The notes: generated by a model not told the origin, from the sequence alone. Shown: positions 21,122 through 32,964, counted from the first letter of the stretch. The stretch: 64,000 nt of DNA from Acanthacorydalis orientalis (GCA_034766995.1 CM068313.1:53927275-53991274), one strand, 5' to 3'. Made by a program: numbers and translations.

Positions 21122-22396
21122 CGAGGGGGTTTAAAAAAAATTGTTGAAGTGAATAGAAAGACAATAATGAGGATAGTAAAATTATTTTTATTATCAAAGT
21201 AATCTCTCTTAAGGTCAATACATTTTATCCAAAATTACTGGAGTGCCATTATGTATATATATGTTAAAATACGATTTCTTAATATCTTCAAAATATGCTA
21301 ATACTTTTGGCTATTACCTCCTCATCTGTGTTTAATTTGTTCCTAACAAGGAATGTTTTCATTTGTGGAAGTCAAAAAGAGATCAGGTTTGGTGAATAAG
21401 GCATAAGGATTCAATTAGAACTCAAGATAATAGATTTTGGCGGCTGTTTGTATTGATAATGAGCCAGAGTATTGTGATGAAACAGAATTTTTTGCGTTGT
21501 GTTCTGGGTCGTTTTTTATCAGTAGCGGCTCGTAACTTGTCCAAAATGATACAGTAGTAAGCGCTGTTAATTCTATTTCCCCTTTTCAAATAATCCACCA
21601 ACGAAATTCCCTGTACAGTCCAAAAATTGAAGTTAAGGCTTTTCTTACCGATGGATTAGCTTTGAACTTCTTTGGTGACTTATCTCATCTGTTAGTCCAC
21701 TGTTTCGATTGCTCTTTGGCCTCTGGTATGTGGTGATGAATCCAAGTCTCATAGTGATCACAAATCGACACAAAAATCCTTTATGTTACCTTGCATCATG
21801 GCTAAACAATCATGTAAAATTTGATATCGTGTACTTTTTGGTTCACAGTCTGCATTCATGCACCCATCTCGCCAACATGTTTGATATGCCCAATTTTTCA
21901 GTTAAAATGGAAAGTACATTACAAGTCAATATGACCAAAACCTCTATTATTTCGTGCACGTTCACTCACCGATCACTCAATACCATATCGTGCACTTTAT
22001 CAATATTTTCTGCGGTAACCGACGTTGAAGGCCTGCCAATGCGGGGGCCATCTTCGATGAATATTCTGCCTCTTCTGAATTCAGTAGTCTCTTTTGCTAC
22101 TCTAGAATACGCTAGGAACGAATCATCATATACATTACGTATATTTTCAAAAATCTTGTTGGCATTCAGGCCATCTAAAATTAAAATTTAATAACAGCAA
22201 GATTTTTCCATTTATCCATTTCACAAAAATAGCCAAACGTGTCATATTTAGGTTGCTGTCAAAGCTAAACTAATAGACTCTTTACGCTCAAATTTTTGAA
22301 AACCTCTAATAAAGGATGCCACTACAAGCAAAAAATACTTTCAAGTCTCCAATGCCATCTATATGTCACTTCTACGAATTTTTTAAAACGCCCTCA
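21122..22396 (-). pseudogene. marL, full-size mariner with decayed transposase
   Basis: 1275 bp between TA dinucleotides, with inverted ends CGAGGGGGTTTAAAAAA and TTTTTTAAAACGCCCTCA. The minus strand encodes a whole mariner transposase in pieces: FLDGLNANKIFENI near 22185, then RRGRIFIEDGPRIGRPS, TAENIDKVHDMV, ARWVH, YETWIHHHIPEAKEQSKQW near 21735, LVDYLKRG, AYY, and KVLAYFEDIKKSYFN near 21290. The first catalytic Asp is replaced by Tyr (YETW where DETW is expected). The second-Asp block is unrecognisable and the SPDL region reads KPDL. Several stops and shifts. Dead element. Confidence 0.85.
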
Positions 22397-22514
22397 TATT
22401 AACGTTTATCATTTTCATTTTAACCCATGTAATTAATTTTTCTCGTTATATATAATATTATTTATATCACATAATATCTAATCTATATTAATAATATCTT
22501 TTGTATTTGGGGTT
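22397..22514. other. AT-rich flank
   Basis: Nothing recognised. Confidence 0.4.
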
Positions 22515-22753
22515 CATAAAATAGCTTTTGTATCTATGTATCGCTCTGCACAATACTTTGCTCTAGCATACTGTGTGTATTATTTATTTCAATCAATTGT
22601 AACAGTGTACGAATTTGAATTAAAGTCAAATAAGTTGTTCAAGTTACTGCATAATCCGATTGTTGTCCTTCATTTATAATACAATTTGCTTTCCTTCGCA
22701 ACTTCTTACAGTAGTTTCACTTCTAACGCGTGTGACGACCACGCACATCATTT
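22515..22753 (-). repeat. repeat R copy 1
   Basis: About 240 bp that match 32530-32770 in reverse orientation, with about 75-80% identity by eye over the full length. Best conserved at the GC-rich start (ATGATGTGCGTGGTCG on the minus strand), followed by TAGAAGTGAAACT and then ATTATGCAGTA and TTAATTCAAATT. Neither copy has an open frame or inverted ends, so it could be a SINE, a solo end of an older element, or a conserved non-coding block. Confidence 0.6.
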
Positions 22754-23756
22754 ATTTTCTAAAAGCAGTTGTGTGTCTTATGTTAAAATATCATATTTTG
22801 AAGAAAATTAATAAATGACATCAAAACATTTTTCTTCTTGCTTTAAAATTATTTTATTAAGAATTATTTTCACGAATTTGAGCTGAGATGAAGCATGTGG
22901 TGCACGAGATGTCTTGTATGTTCGGTGGCTGTCCCTTCGAGTGGTGCACTCCGATAACAGCCTTGTTCAAGTCATTATATTAAATCTTGTTGTAAGCTGT
23001 CGTTCCTCATAATTCGTGAACATCTGGGAAAAGTAATTTATTAATGAAAATTTATGGACTATGAAGAGTCAACGTATAGTTTTGTGGCCAACTGTATATA
23101 TACATATACAACACATACATATATGTTTGTGTATATATATATATATATAAATGTATGTATGTATGTATGTATGTATCTGTGCATTCGCGCATTCGTTTAT
23201 GACCGTGTAAATAATATGATGCAAACTTATTTGTACGTTTTTAAATCTATGCAAACCCATATGGCAATCTAAAAATAAATTCATATTTTCATCATTTTTA
23301 ATGAAATATATCTTTCGTATCCGATACGCGAATTTAAATAAAGTGACAGATGTTTCTATGTTTATCAATTAATTTATAACTGTCTGTAGAGGGAAAAATA
23401 AATTCATATTTTATTAGATGTGTTCTAGCTCGAGATTGATTCTCTACAAATTTTGTTTTCACTAGACTGTACTAGTTTTATGAGATCATAATTCTTGGAA
23501 TTGCATTTCAGAATTTGGTACGGTGTTTTCGAATAATCCTTTTTAATGAATTATATTTTACTTAACTTTTTATTACAAGTTTTTGTCTCTTGTTTGATAA
23601 GTATTGCTTTATTTTAATAATATATAAAGTGCAATTCAATCATCAAAATAGTAGCTCTTACTTTCTATGACCTTCTTCCCTCTCACGGATAAGTTTTGAA
23701 TTCCTTCGTGGAGAAAAGTAATCGGATTTGGAGATAATGAAGTCTTCGATATATTG
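22754..23756. other. unique sequence with small repeats
   Basis: A TA tract (23130-23148) and a (GTAT)n tract (about 23153-23175). No gene or transposon end recognised up to the marF end. Confidence 0.35.
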
Positions 23757-24940
23757 AGTTGGAACAAAAGTTCGTAGTGTTTTCCAATAAATGTCATTAC
23801 TTACAGTTTCACTCGCAGCTGGATTATATAACATTTCATATATGTTATTTTGACAGGTGACATTTAAACGGTTCTTTCTGTGCAATTTTTATCCACTTTT
23901 GTCAATAATTTAAAATTGCAAATGGAAGAATATAAGGTGCATTTTCGTGATTTGATCCAGTTTTATTTCCGGAAAGGAAAAAGCGCTGCAGAGACAGCAA
24001 AAAAGATATCCGCCGTTTATAGGGAAAGTACTGTAGCTGTCAGTACTGTTAGAAAGTGGTTCACTCAGTTCAGAGATTCAAAATTCGATGTTGAAGATTG
24101 AGAGCTTTTTGAAAGGCCTTAAATTATTGATTATGATAAAATTGCAACACTTATTGAAAATAATCAACGTTACACGATATGGAACATCGCAGAGATATGG
24201 CAGGTTTTCTCATATGAGTGCTGTGATGGAGTTAGAGACACTTGGATTTGTGAATCGCTGCAATTTTTCGGTGCATTATAATTTAACTGAAAGAAATTTA
24301 ATGGAACGCATTTTCATCAGCGATTCTCTTCTTGAAAGGAATCAAAACGACCTGTTTCTGAAGAGATTAATCATGAGTGATTGAAATAGGACAGCTAAAA
24401 TAATGTGGATCGAAAAAGGTGTTCGGTAGAACGAAATGAGCATCCGTTAGCCACTCCAAAAGCGGATCTTCATCCGAAGAAGGTGATTTTCTGTATCTGG
24501 TGGAATTGGAAGGGTATAGTGTATTACAAGCTTTTCCTAAATAATGATAAGATAAATCTGGAAAAGTATTGTGCTCAGATGGAGCAATTAGAGGCGAAAA
24601 TCCATCAAAATCGTCCAGAATTGACCAATCGAAAAGGAATCTTTCTCGTCCAAGACAAAGTTAGACCTTACATCTTTTTGCAGACCCAGCAGAAGTTGAT
24701 CCAGTTTGGCTGGGATGTCCTATCTCACCCGTCATATTAACCTAATACTGCACTTTCATATTAATTTATTCCGGTTTTTACAGAAAACCTTTAATGGAAA
24801 AAACTTCACTTATCTGGAAGTTTGCAGAAACTACCTAATCAATTCATCGTCCAGAAAGATGCCAAGTTGTGAAAAAACGGAATTATGAAACTACGTAAAA
24901 ATGATAGATGTGAATGGTATATACGTATTAGAATAAATAT
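23757..24940 (+). pseudogene. marF mariner transposase relic
   Basis: A plus-strand mariner transposase spread over several frames. The N-terminus at 23922 (MEEYKVHFRDLIQFYFRKGK) holds the first helix-turn-helix, followed by KWFTQFRDSKFDVED, DYDKIATLIENN, then HPKKVIFCIWWNWKGIVYY (24470), NLEKYCAQMEQL, and FLVQDKVRPY (24650) with the second catalytic Asp kept. The third Asp block is lost (FHINLFRFLQ where SDYHLFR is expected). The tail GKNFTYLEVCRN is readable. GTTGGAACAAAAGTTCGTAG at about 23757 may be the left terminal repeat. No right end is visible, because marJ begins directly afterwards in the opposite direction. Confidence 0.8.
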
Positions 24941-24952
24941 ATGTACAAATAA

Positions 24953-25620
24953 TTAAAAATTTCTTTTGAATTTTACCTTAAAAATGCTAAAGAATTTTGT
25001 TCTAACCCAATACTCAAGTATCGCATGCCTGTCTCGAAAATGCTGTCCAGTTAGATATTTCTGTCTCAACTGGAATAAATAACTATCCGAAAATATGCTA
25101 CATGGGATGAATACACACCGTGTGTGGAAGAATTTTCCATTCCAAATTAAGAATGAGTTGTTGAGTAGTAGTGCAATATGCGGTCTAGCGTTTTTGTGTA
25201 GCAAAATGACCTTCTGGCTCCTTTTTCTCAGTGAATAGTCACTTCTGAAGCATTTAGTCAGCTAATCAGCTAAATAATTAGATTTACAAACATATCACTC
25301 GACAGAAACCGTTTTATCCAGTTGGAGCAGCTCATAAAAATCTACACCCTTCATGTCCCACTAGATGTACAGAATGATCATTTCGGCATGGATGCTCGGT
25401 TTTGTTGTTCATGTTGATGGCTGACCGGTGTCTATCTATAAATGTGTGAGCTTAGAATTGTCCTATAGAATGTATTTTCCATTTTCGATAAAACTTTTCC
25501 ACAAAAAATCCTTCTTACATTGCTTGGCACGCAAACAGATCCGTATGTTGAGCTAAGAGGTAATAGTTCATGTGATACCTACTTACCGAGCTTTTAAATT
25601 TTTCCAATTCAAAACTCAAA
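24953..25620 (-). pseudogene. marJ mariner transposase C-terminal relic
   Basis: Minus-strand frame 24953-25204 begins with LHKNARPHIALLL, a variant of the second catalytic block (Asp replaced by Lys where HDNARPH is expected), and ends in ILEYWVRTKFFSIF, the usual C-terminal tail. Upstream in reading direction, to about 25620, remnants of HPCRND, VGHEGC (the WWD.KG block) and a degraded GDEKW region are readable. The N-terminal helix-turn-helix half is missing. It lies tail-to-tail with marF with only ~15 bp between the two coding relics. Confidence 0.7.
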
Positions 25621-25895
25621 CCATCAATTAATTCTCGTTTGTTTCACAAGTTCTTCTTACATGTGTACAGAGTTTCATAAGATAATACCTGAAAAATTAT
25701 ACAAAATTTAATACAAAATCTTTTTCTTACACCAAATATTTTATAAGAATAATGATTATTTCTATTCTTTTAGTTCAAACAGACAACTAAGGCTATTTTT
25801 ACATAGAACTGAACGCCGACTCTCTTTTAATATATATACAAATTCAATAAATAATTTACAAATTGGACGCACACTTGATTTTGATTGAATTATTA
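25621..25895. other. unique AT-rich sequence
   Basis: Nothing recognised. Confidence 0.4.
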
Positions 25896-26469
25896 TTAGG
25901 TTGGTAGAAAAATAAATGCGGTTTTATAGCCTTCAATTCATGTATATTTTTCTCTTTTTTGATTTTAATAGCTGTTTTAAGTGGTCCAGAATTTTTTGAC
26001 GACTAATGTTTCACTTTTGTGAAAGCTCTCGAATTGTTGTGCTTGATTCTGATTCAAATGACGGTTTCAGTTGTTCGTTATGAACTGAGGTAGGACGCCC
26101 GCGACCTTCTTCATTTTCAAGGCTCTCGTTCCCAGACAGAATTTTTTGAAACCACTATTGTACCATATGTTCCTTAACAGTACCCACACCAAAAGTATCG
26201 TTTATTTTATGAGCAGTTTCTACAGCTTTGTCACCCGTTTTGAACTCATAAAAAAACTACTCTTATTTGTTTCTTCTTCATGTTTAATTGAATAGCCCAA
26301 TTTGAAGCAAAATTAATAATAAAACCAAGTCGATGTCATCAAAATAAAGACCGAGAAATGCAATTTAAAATGATATTAACGTGAACACGATGAAATGACA
26401 CTTTAATTGAAAAGAAATAAGATTAGTATTCAGAATACAAAAATCGTAATTCTTTTCCTACCAACCTAA
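25896..26469 (-). mobile_element. marB copy 2
   Basis: 574 bp between TA dinucleotides with ends TTAGGTTGGTAGAAAAATA and TCTTTTCCTACCAACCTAA. The minus strand keeps the degraded N-terminal binding region (start near 26280, then the VGTVKE and WFQK regions, and a PSSVH-like end near 26090). The catalytic part is absent, with the same right junction as the other copies. Confidence 0.8.
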
Positions 26470-26900
26470 AACCGGGACTACAAAAGTGAACATTTGTCTA
26501 TAATATCTATTATTAACATATGTTCAGTGATGGCATGTACCGCTATTGATCTTAGTTACTGCTCCGAAGCAGAAAAAGTGTTTATCAGAATTTACTACAA
26601 TGGTAAGAAAACAATTCACAAAGTATTTATAATGTATGCGTTGTCATTGTGTTGAAAAAAATATGAAGATTATACAACACAGACTATTTTAAGATACTTT
26701 GTGTTTGTGTCGAAACACATTTTTTAAAATGAATTCAAGTTGCGGAAGAGGTCTAGGTTAGCTTTATTTAGTTCAATTGACTTATGACAATCAATTATTC
26801 CCTTCTAAAACGTATTAAAAAAATTAAATTTATTTTAATAAAAATTGTTTACATAACTATAATTTAAATAACAAATCTTTTATAGATTAGAATGGATATA
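26470..26900. other. unique AT-rich sequence
   Basis: No gene or repeat recognised. Confidence 0.4.
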
Positions 26901-27417
26901 TTAAGTGTTAAAACTAAATCCGTGCTTTTCATGTGAATCAATCATAACTAAATTTTCAATAAAAATATTTTTTTATGATTTAAGGATTTTGAAGGACCAA
27001 CCTTTACATTTACAAACACTATATATCTTGGCCAAATAGTTTGTATAATTTCATAAAACAATAGTGAAAACTATGGTGTCCGAAAATCAGTATATTAAGC
27101 ATTAAATACTTTTCATATTCGAGTTGAAAAAAATGCTACTGAATACGCGGAAATGATTAGTATAGCTTTCTGTGAAGATATTGTGACGCATGTAATATAC
27201 AAAAAATGTTGAAACGTGGAAGGGGTCCGAAAATACATAACAATTTCATCGACCCAACGCCGCCATATTTTTTTCGACAAGGAACTCGCCAGCTATCCAA
27301 CAGATGGCAAAAATTTATATATTATAGGAGAGGATATTTTTATGATTAAAATGTATTCTCTTTTTCCGTAAATATTTATTTTTTATAAAAGGGCACCGAT
27401 TTAATTTGAACACCTAA
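26901..27417 (+). mobile_element. marD copy 2
   Basis: 517 bp between TA dinucleotides. Ends TTAAGTGTTAAAACTAAAT and ATTTAATTTGAACACCTAA. The N-terminal relic reads MVSENQYIKH near 27072, followed by an ELKKM-like helix. The catalytic region is deleted as in copies 1 and 3. Confidence 0.75.
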
Positions 27418-27461
27418 TAAAATTCACAGTAAATTGAAACAATAAATATATTGATGTACAT

Positions 27462-27463
<2 letters not shown>

Positions 27464-27535
<72 letters not shown>

Positions 27536-27584
27536 ATATATATATATCTATATATATATATATATATATAATATGTACGTATAT

Positions 27585-27625
<41 letters not shown>

Positions 27626-27648
27626 GTATATAGACGTATATATCTATC

Positions 27649-27680
<32 letters not shown>

Positions 27681-27700
27681 AACATATATTTATATATATA
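27464..27700. repeat. long compound (TA)n array
   Basis: About 235 bp of TA units with TATG and TCTA interruptions. Long Tyr-Ile frames on both strands are artefacts. Confidence 0.95.
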
Positions 27701-28044
27701 CATAACTTAATAAATTTGTGAATTAAGTATGAAACCACTTGTATATATATTTAAGAAGAAGTAAAAATAACCTGCAATATGATAAATGAACAAATAGATC
27801 GAAAATAAAGTTCTATTTTTATCATTTAACACTGAATATGATACGTGTGAACTTGGTTATAAAACTATTTTCTTCCAGAAGCCAATGCCAACAAATATTT
27901 ATCATTTTTAATGGTCAATGATTATCAAAAACATTAATAATATCTGTTCATTTTTACTTATTTAAAATCTTATACACATAAACAACCGCAAGCCAGACTT
28001 ACATACATACATATATATATATATATAAATATATGTATATAGGT
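27701..28044. other. unique AT-rich sequence and short TA tract
   Basis: A TA tract at 28012-28036 leads into MITE-P copy 3. Nothing else seen. Confidence 0.4.
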
Positions 28045-28209
28045 AATTCAATTTATGCTTTCACATGGAAGTATTAAAAAGGAACGAAAGGGTTAATAAA
28101 AGGCATATTATTTTTTATTTAGTATTTTAGTTCAATTCAATATTAAATAAAATTAAACTAAAATACTAAATAAAGAATAACATGATTTTTTATTACTTTC
28201 ACGTGGAAG

Positions 28210-28212
<3 letters not shown>
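28045..28212 (+). mobile_element. MITE-P copy 3
   Basis: About 168 bp, with ATTCAATTTATGCTTTCACA and TTTCACGTGGAAGC as inverted ends and the TTTAGTTCAATTCAATATT/AAACTAAAATACTAAAT palindrome inside. TA arrays touch both sides. Confidence 0.7.
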
Positions 28213-28274
<62 letters not shown>

Positions 28275-28290
28275 GAGTATATATATATAT
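28213..28290. repeat. (TA)n microsatellite
   Basis: About 30 uninterrupted TA units starting at the right end of MITE-P copy 3, then a broken tract. Confidence 0.95.
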
Positions 28291-28509
28291 TTTCATGTGT
28301 TAATATAAATATATTCTCTAGTTTTCTATGCAGTAGAAAAAAATCACATAACACCTTTCTAACACTCTCGCTAAATTTAATTCTACAAATGATTTATTTT
28401 TCGCTTCACAAAATACAAAAATAACTGTTGAAAAAATGTGCAATAAATGATAATTGACCATTTTCGATTATTGATTCTACGCATTTCGATTTTATCACTA
28501 TCAAGGTTT
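28291..28509. other. AT-rich flank
   Basis: Nothing recognised. Confidence 0.4.
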
Positions 28510-29600
28510 AGAGAGACAGTGTCAAGGTACAGAAAAATCTTTGTGAATAAGAAAAAAATCCCGGAAACTATCTTCTTACTTTTCTAGCAAAAGTTGAGTT
28601 CCACGACGAAAGAATGGTCTGTCTTTTGAGATGATCCATTCAGTAACCCAATTTTCGACTTCTCCGTAGTTTTGGAAATGTGTATCTTCCAAAGCATGTT
28701 GCATCGATTGGGACAGATGGTGGAACCACTCGAGCTCCATCAGTGTTTGTTTCGCGGCTATATCAACATGGGGCTGAGCGTTATCATAAATAAGAATCAC
28801 TTTTCTATGATTTGGTGCAATTGATGGTCATTTTTGCATCAATTTGTCATTCAGACGCTCCAATTGTTGCCAATAACTTTGACGGTGATTATTTCCTTCG
28901 ATTTCAACAGCTCATAATACACGACACCTTCCATAACCCACCAAATAGATAACATTGCTTTGTGATCGTGGATGTTTCGCCTTGGTGTCGACTTTGATAG
29001 TTTGCCAGGATCAACCTATGATTTCTTGCGTTTCAGGTTGGTGAAATAAGTCAATATTTCATCGCCGTTCACGATATGTCACAAAAAACTTATTTTTATG
29101 CCTTTGAACCAAAAAAATCGAGATGTTTAAAAGATAAGCAATGAAATTTTTCGTTAATTCATGTAACAGTTATCTCTTTTCTTTCTGGATCTTTCCTATG
29201 GTTTGTAAACATCGTGAAAAGTTTAGTTTATTGTCTTAGAGCTGTTGAGCCGATTTTTTAAGTGTTTGAGCTAGGCTTTCTTCTGGTACACCTTGCAGTT
29301 GTTCATCTTCGAACTTTTGCGATTGACCTGGCCGTTGTTTGTCGTGAACGTCATAATCACCACCAATTTCTACATACTGTTTCAGATGGAAGAAATTCAC
29401 TATAAGTTTTCGCAAGCAATCGATAAGCTTCAGCTGGACTTATTTTCAAATCAAAGTAGTGTAGAAATACGAATCGGAAAAACAACTTATCTCATTCCAT
29501 TTTAATTAAGTTATAGAAAAGCACTTGTGTATACAAAGGATGGTATCAGATGATGGAATTTTAGAAGAAAATGTTCACACTTCAAAATCACATAAAATAC
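28510..29600 (-). pseudogene. marG mariner transposase relic
   Basis: Minus strand, readable in pieces from about 29450 down to 28520. The N-terminal RKLIVNFFHLKQYVEIGGDY is degraded, then DEQLQGVPEESLAQTLK (second helix-turn-helix region), AMLSIWW/YLVGYGRC (the WWD.KG block), LERLNDKLMQK, VILIYDNAQPHVDIAAKQTL with the second catalytic Asp intact (28775), a damaged third-Asp block (SQSMQHAL), and YGEVENWVTEWIISKDRPFF. Stops and shifts throughout. Length is close to a complete mariner, but terminal repeats were not identified. Confidence 0.75.
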
Positions 29601-29734
29601 ATCTTCCACTGTCCACATCATACTCACCTAGAGCTATCTACACGTGAACAGTGGCTTTCAATGCAACTCCTAATAGATATTATCTAGCAACTCCATGTAT
29701 GTGTCCTCTATGCTCTGGTTATTCAATGCAGGTT

Positions 29735-29780
<46 letters not shown>

Positions 29781-30246
29781 TATTTTATAAGACAAAGATA
29801 ATTGAAATAGACTATATCTCAATATTCCTAAGAAGTTTCCTGTCGATAATTCTAATAATACATGCACTAATAAATGATTGATTTGAATTCAGAATGTTTT
29901 ATCAAATTAATTCAGTGTATCTCTAATATAATTCAAAGTTGTCATACCTACAGTTTAAGAATTACTCACTGAAAATTTCTATATAGAAATATGATGAGTG
30001 AAGTACTGTGAAATGTTTCTTTGAACTATTGAGTGACTAATTTTCCTTACAATGTATACATATTTCGTAGAGAATCGTCTTGTTATAAGTATATGATGAG
30101 TTCGTACACGTGTGAAACACTCGTTATGTATATTACAATGTTGATATAAATGTGATGTTTGTTAAACAGTCGGTTTTTTTTAAATATACAATCCACGCGC
30201 AATGAATGAATTGAGAATCTATTTTTTATGTGTTTGCATGCTACCC

Positions 30247-30308
<62 letters not shown>

Positions 30309-30416
30309 TTGTACGTATTGAATATAATTATAATTATTGCCAGCTATTTTCTTTATTCAACCGACATTTTGATTACAATTTGATTTACTATTACTGTAAA
30401 TATTTTTACAAATATA
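29601..30416. other. unique sequence with two TA arrays
   Basis: TA arrays at 29739-29778 and 30253-30304. No gene recognised. Short frames that run into the arrays are artefacts. Confidence 0.4.
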
Positions 30417-30937
30417 TTAGATGTAAAAATTAATTGAGTAACTTTAAATTGAATCAATCATAACTCTGTTTTCATTTAAAATAGTTTCCAGGCGTTTTAA
30501 GATTCTGAATTTTTAACCTTAACTTTAAAAAAAATCTAAATATATTGGCCAATCAGTTGGTATAATTTCACAAAATAATAATGAACACGATGGCGGCCAA
30601 AAAGCAGCATATATGACATTAAAAAATTTTTGCATTCTAGTTGAAAAAAATGTTACCGAAGCCGTGGGAACGATTTTTTCGACTTTTGAGGAAGATGTTA
30701 TGATAAGTAAAATATGCAAAAAATTGTAAAACAGTAGAAGAGATCTGAAAATGTATTATGACTTCATCGACTCAAATCCGCCATCTTTCTTCGACAAGGA
30801 ATTATTCAGTTACTCGACATATGGAGTAAACTTTTACAAAATAATGGAGGATATTTTAAGGATTCAACTGTAGTCCATTTATTCGTAAATATTCATTTCC
30901 TATAAAAAGGGAACCGAATTAATTTTAATAAATCTAA
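30417..30937 (+). mobile_element. marD copy 3
   Basis: 521 bp. Left end TTAGATGTAAAAATTAATTG, right end ACCGAATTAATTTTAATAA then TCTAA. The plus strand keeps the transposase start (AKKQHI-like near 30600), VEKNVTEAV and EEDVM, with stops. The same part of the catalytic domain is missing as in the other two copies. Confidence 0.75.
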
Positions 30938-31016
30938 TATAACTGAAAATGTTTGCCAAAGAAAAAATTATTATTTTGTGTCTTATTTTTCCAGCTAATG
31001 ATCAATTATTGTACTA

Positions 31017-32299
31017 TTAGGGTGTACTCGTAACATATGAAATTGCGGAATTTGTAGGTCAAAATTAAAACGCAATATTTTTAATAAAACAAAATATATT
31101 TAGTAAAAATAGGCTCCATCAGCTTCAATGATCTTTTGCCAAGGATAAATTTGATTGTTTTTCCCATTTTTATAAAAATCGACATTTTAAGACCTTATCA
31201 AGTCTTCGAATCTTTGAATCACTTCTGTTTGGTTTTGGATTTTTTTATTTTTTAAATAATATTCCAAGTGGCGAAAAAGATGATAGTCTGCCGGCGAAAG
31301 ATCTGATGACTGAGGGGGATGAAGTAAAATTTTATAATTTAATAAATTTAATTTGGAAATTGTGATTCGAGATGTGTGCGGTCGAGCATTGTCTTGCAAT
31401 AGTATTGGCCCATATCTATTGATTAGCATTGGCTGTTTTGTTTTTAATTTTTCATTCATATTGTTGATTTCACGACAATATCAGTCAGATGTAATTGGTT
31501 CGTCTGATTTTTTAAAAAATAATGGATTATTCTTTTGTTTTTCCACCACACAGTAACCATAACTTTTTTTTGGTGTAATGACTGCTTAGTTGCGTGTCCT
31601 GGAGCTTCATTTGTATTTAACCTTTGTCCAGATCTTTATCTTTCATCATACAGAATCCACTTTACATTAAAAGCAATGATTCGATTTAAAAATTGCGTTT
31701 TATTATTTCGAATCATCAATGAAGATCACACCTCTAAGCGTCTCAGTTTCTGACTATCTGTCAATTCGTGCGGTACCCACTTATCCAGCTTTTTCTCCAT
31801 TCCTATTGCAGCAAGGTGACGAGAAACAGTCATAACACTAACACTTAAATCACATGCGAGATCTCGAACTGTTATATGTGGATTAGCTTCCACCATGGCT
31901 CATAAATGTTTTTCGTTCAAAATGGTTTTGGGCCTTCATCAAGGCTCATTGTCGAGATTAATATTACCGGAACGAAATTTTTTGAACAACAATTGAATTA
32001 TTCTCTGGCTAGCTGATCCTTCTCCGAAAGCTCCATTGATATTTCTATTTGCTACATTGTGTCCCAACTTAAACTCATCTAAAAAAGTAGATGCAAATCT
32101 TTTGTGGACACCATCCTGTTATAGGAAATAAAAAAAATAAAAATAGCAACAATAACCCTGTATTTAAAAACAATTGAAGGGTACGGTATATTAGTCAATT
32201 CCAAATAGCTAAATTTGTAAAATATTGTACAGAACCTTTTTCAATTGCGGTCGACCTCTGACTGATTGAAATTCGGCAACTTGATATGTTACAACCTAA
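31017..32299 (-). pseudogene. marC copy 1, full-size mariner
   Basis: 1283 bp between TA dinucleotides. Inverted ends: TTAGGGTGTACTCGTAACAT at the left, and the right end reads TTAGGTTGTAACATATCAAG on the minus strand. Minus-strand transposase is nearly complete over a few frames: HKRFASTFLDEFKLGHN (32105), FKKFRSGNINLDNEP, ITVRDLACDLSVSVMTVSRH, KWVPHEL, FNVKWILYDE (31685), HQKKSYGYCVV, then an open 90-codon C-terminal frame (31187-31459) with LLQDNARPH and SSDLSPADYHLF, a DD34D spacing. The first catalytic Asp is lost (FNVKW where TGDEKW is expected), so it could not cut DNA even if the stops were absent. Confidence 0.85.
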
Positions 32300-32529
32300 T
32301 AGTAAACAAATCATATTATGCTATTTAATTTCAGTTATTTATAAAAATACATTTAAAACGATATTGAAATTAAAACATATGATATACCAGTAGTATTTTC
32401 ACAACTATCTTTGATATTAACGTAGTGTACTTTTATTTACTCATCTAAATTTTAAGAGTATTGAATTGACGTGTCCTTAAGCCCCACATAACCGTTATTG
32501 AACATTACTGAAACATTTTATATAGAGAA
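32300..32529. other. unique AT-rich sequence
   Basis: Nothing recognised. Confidence 0.4.
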
Positions 32530-32770
32530 AAATGATGTGCATGGTCGCCACGCGTATTAGAAGTGAAACTTCGCTAAATAAGTGCACAGGAATGCAAATG
32601 GTATTATAAATGATGGACTAGAACAGTTAGATTATGCAGTAGCTAGGACAATTTATTAAAATTTTAATTCAAATTGGTACACTATTACAACTGGTTGAAA
32701 TATATAATACATGCAATATGATACGCAAAATATTATATAGAGCGATATATAAATACAAAAACTATTATTA
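32530..32770 (+). repeat. repeat R copy 2
   Basis: Pairs with 22515-22753 (reverse). Conserved core ATGATGTGCATGGTCGCC, then TATTAGAAGTGAAACTTCG, which contains the 13-bp palindrome GAAGTGAAACTTC-like motif. Ends just before a TTAACCCTTTGCGGACC motif that resembles one piggyBac-like MITE end. Confidence 0.6.
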
Positions 32771-32964
32771 ACCCTTTGCGGACCAAAACTTTTTCAACTG
32801 TATTTCTCGTTGGATCGAATATACTTTTTGTGTAAAGTGAAATTATCTTCTGAAAAGTTAAATATAAGATGTTAAACAAAAAAATATTGTTTTTAATAGA
32901 ATTTTAGATTTTATTAGAGAATAATTATTATTATTTGAAAATAAAAATTTGGTTTAGTTTTTTA
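32771..32964. other. possible one-sided piggyBac-like end
   Basis: TTAA followed by CCCTTTGCGG at 32768-32781. No matching right end found nearby. Confidence 0.25.

Noticed and set aside
29293..29505. 70-codon plus frame MQLFIFELLRLTW
   Set aside because: Antisense of the marG transposase N-terminal region.
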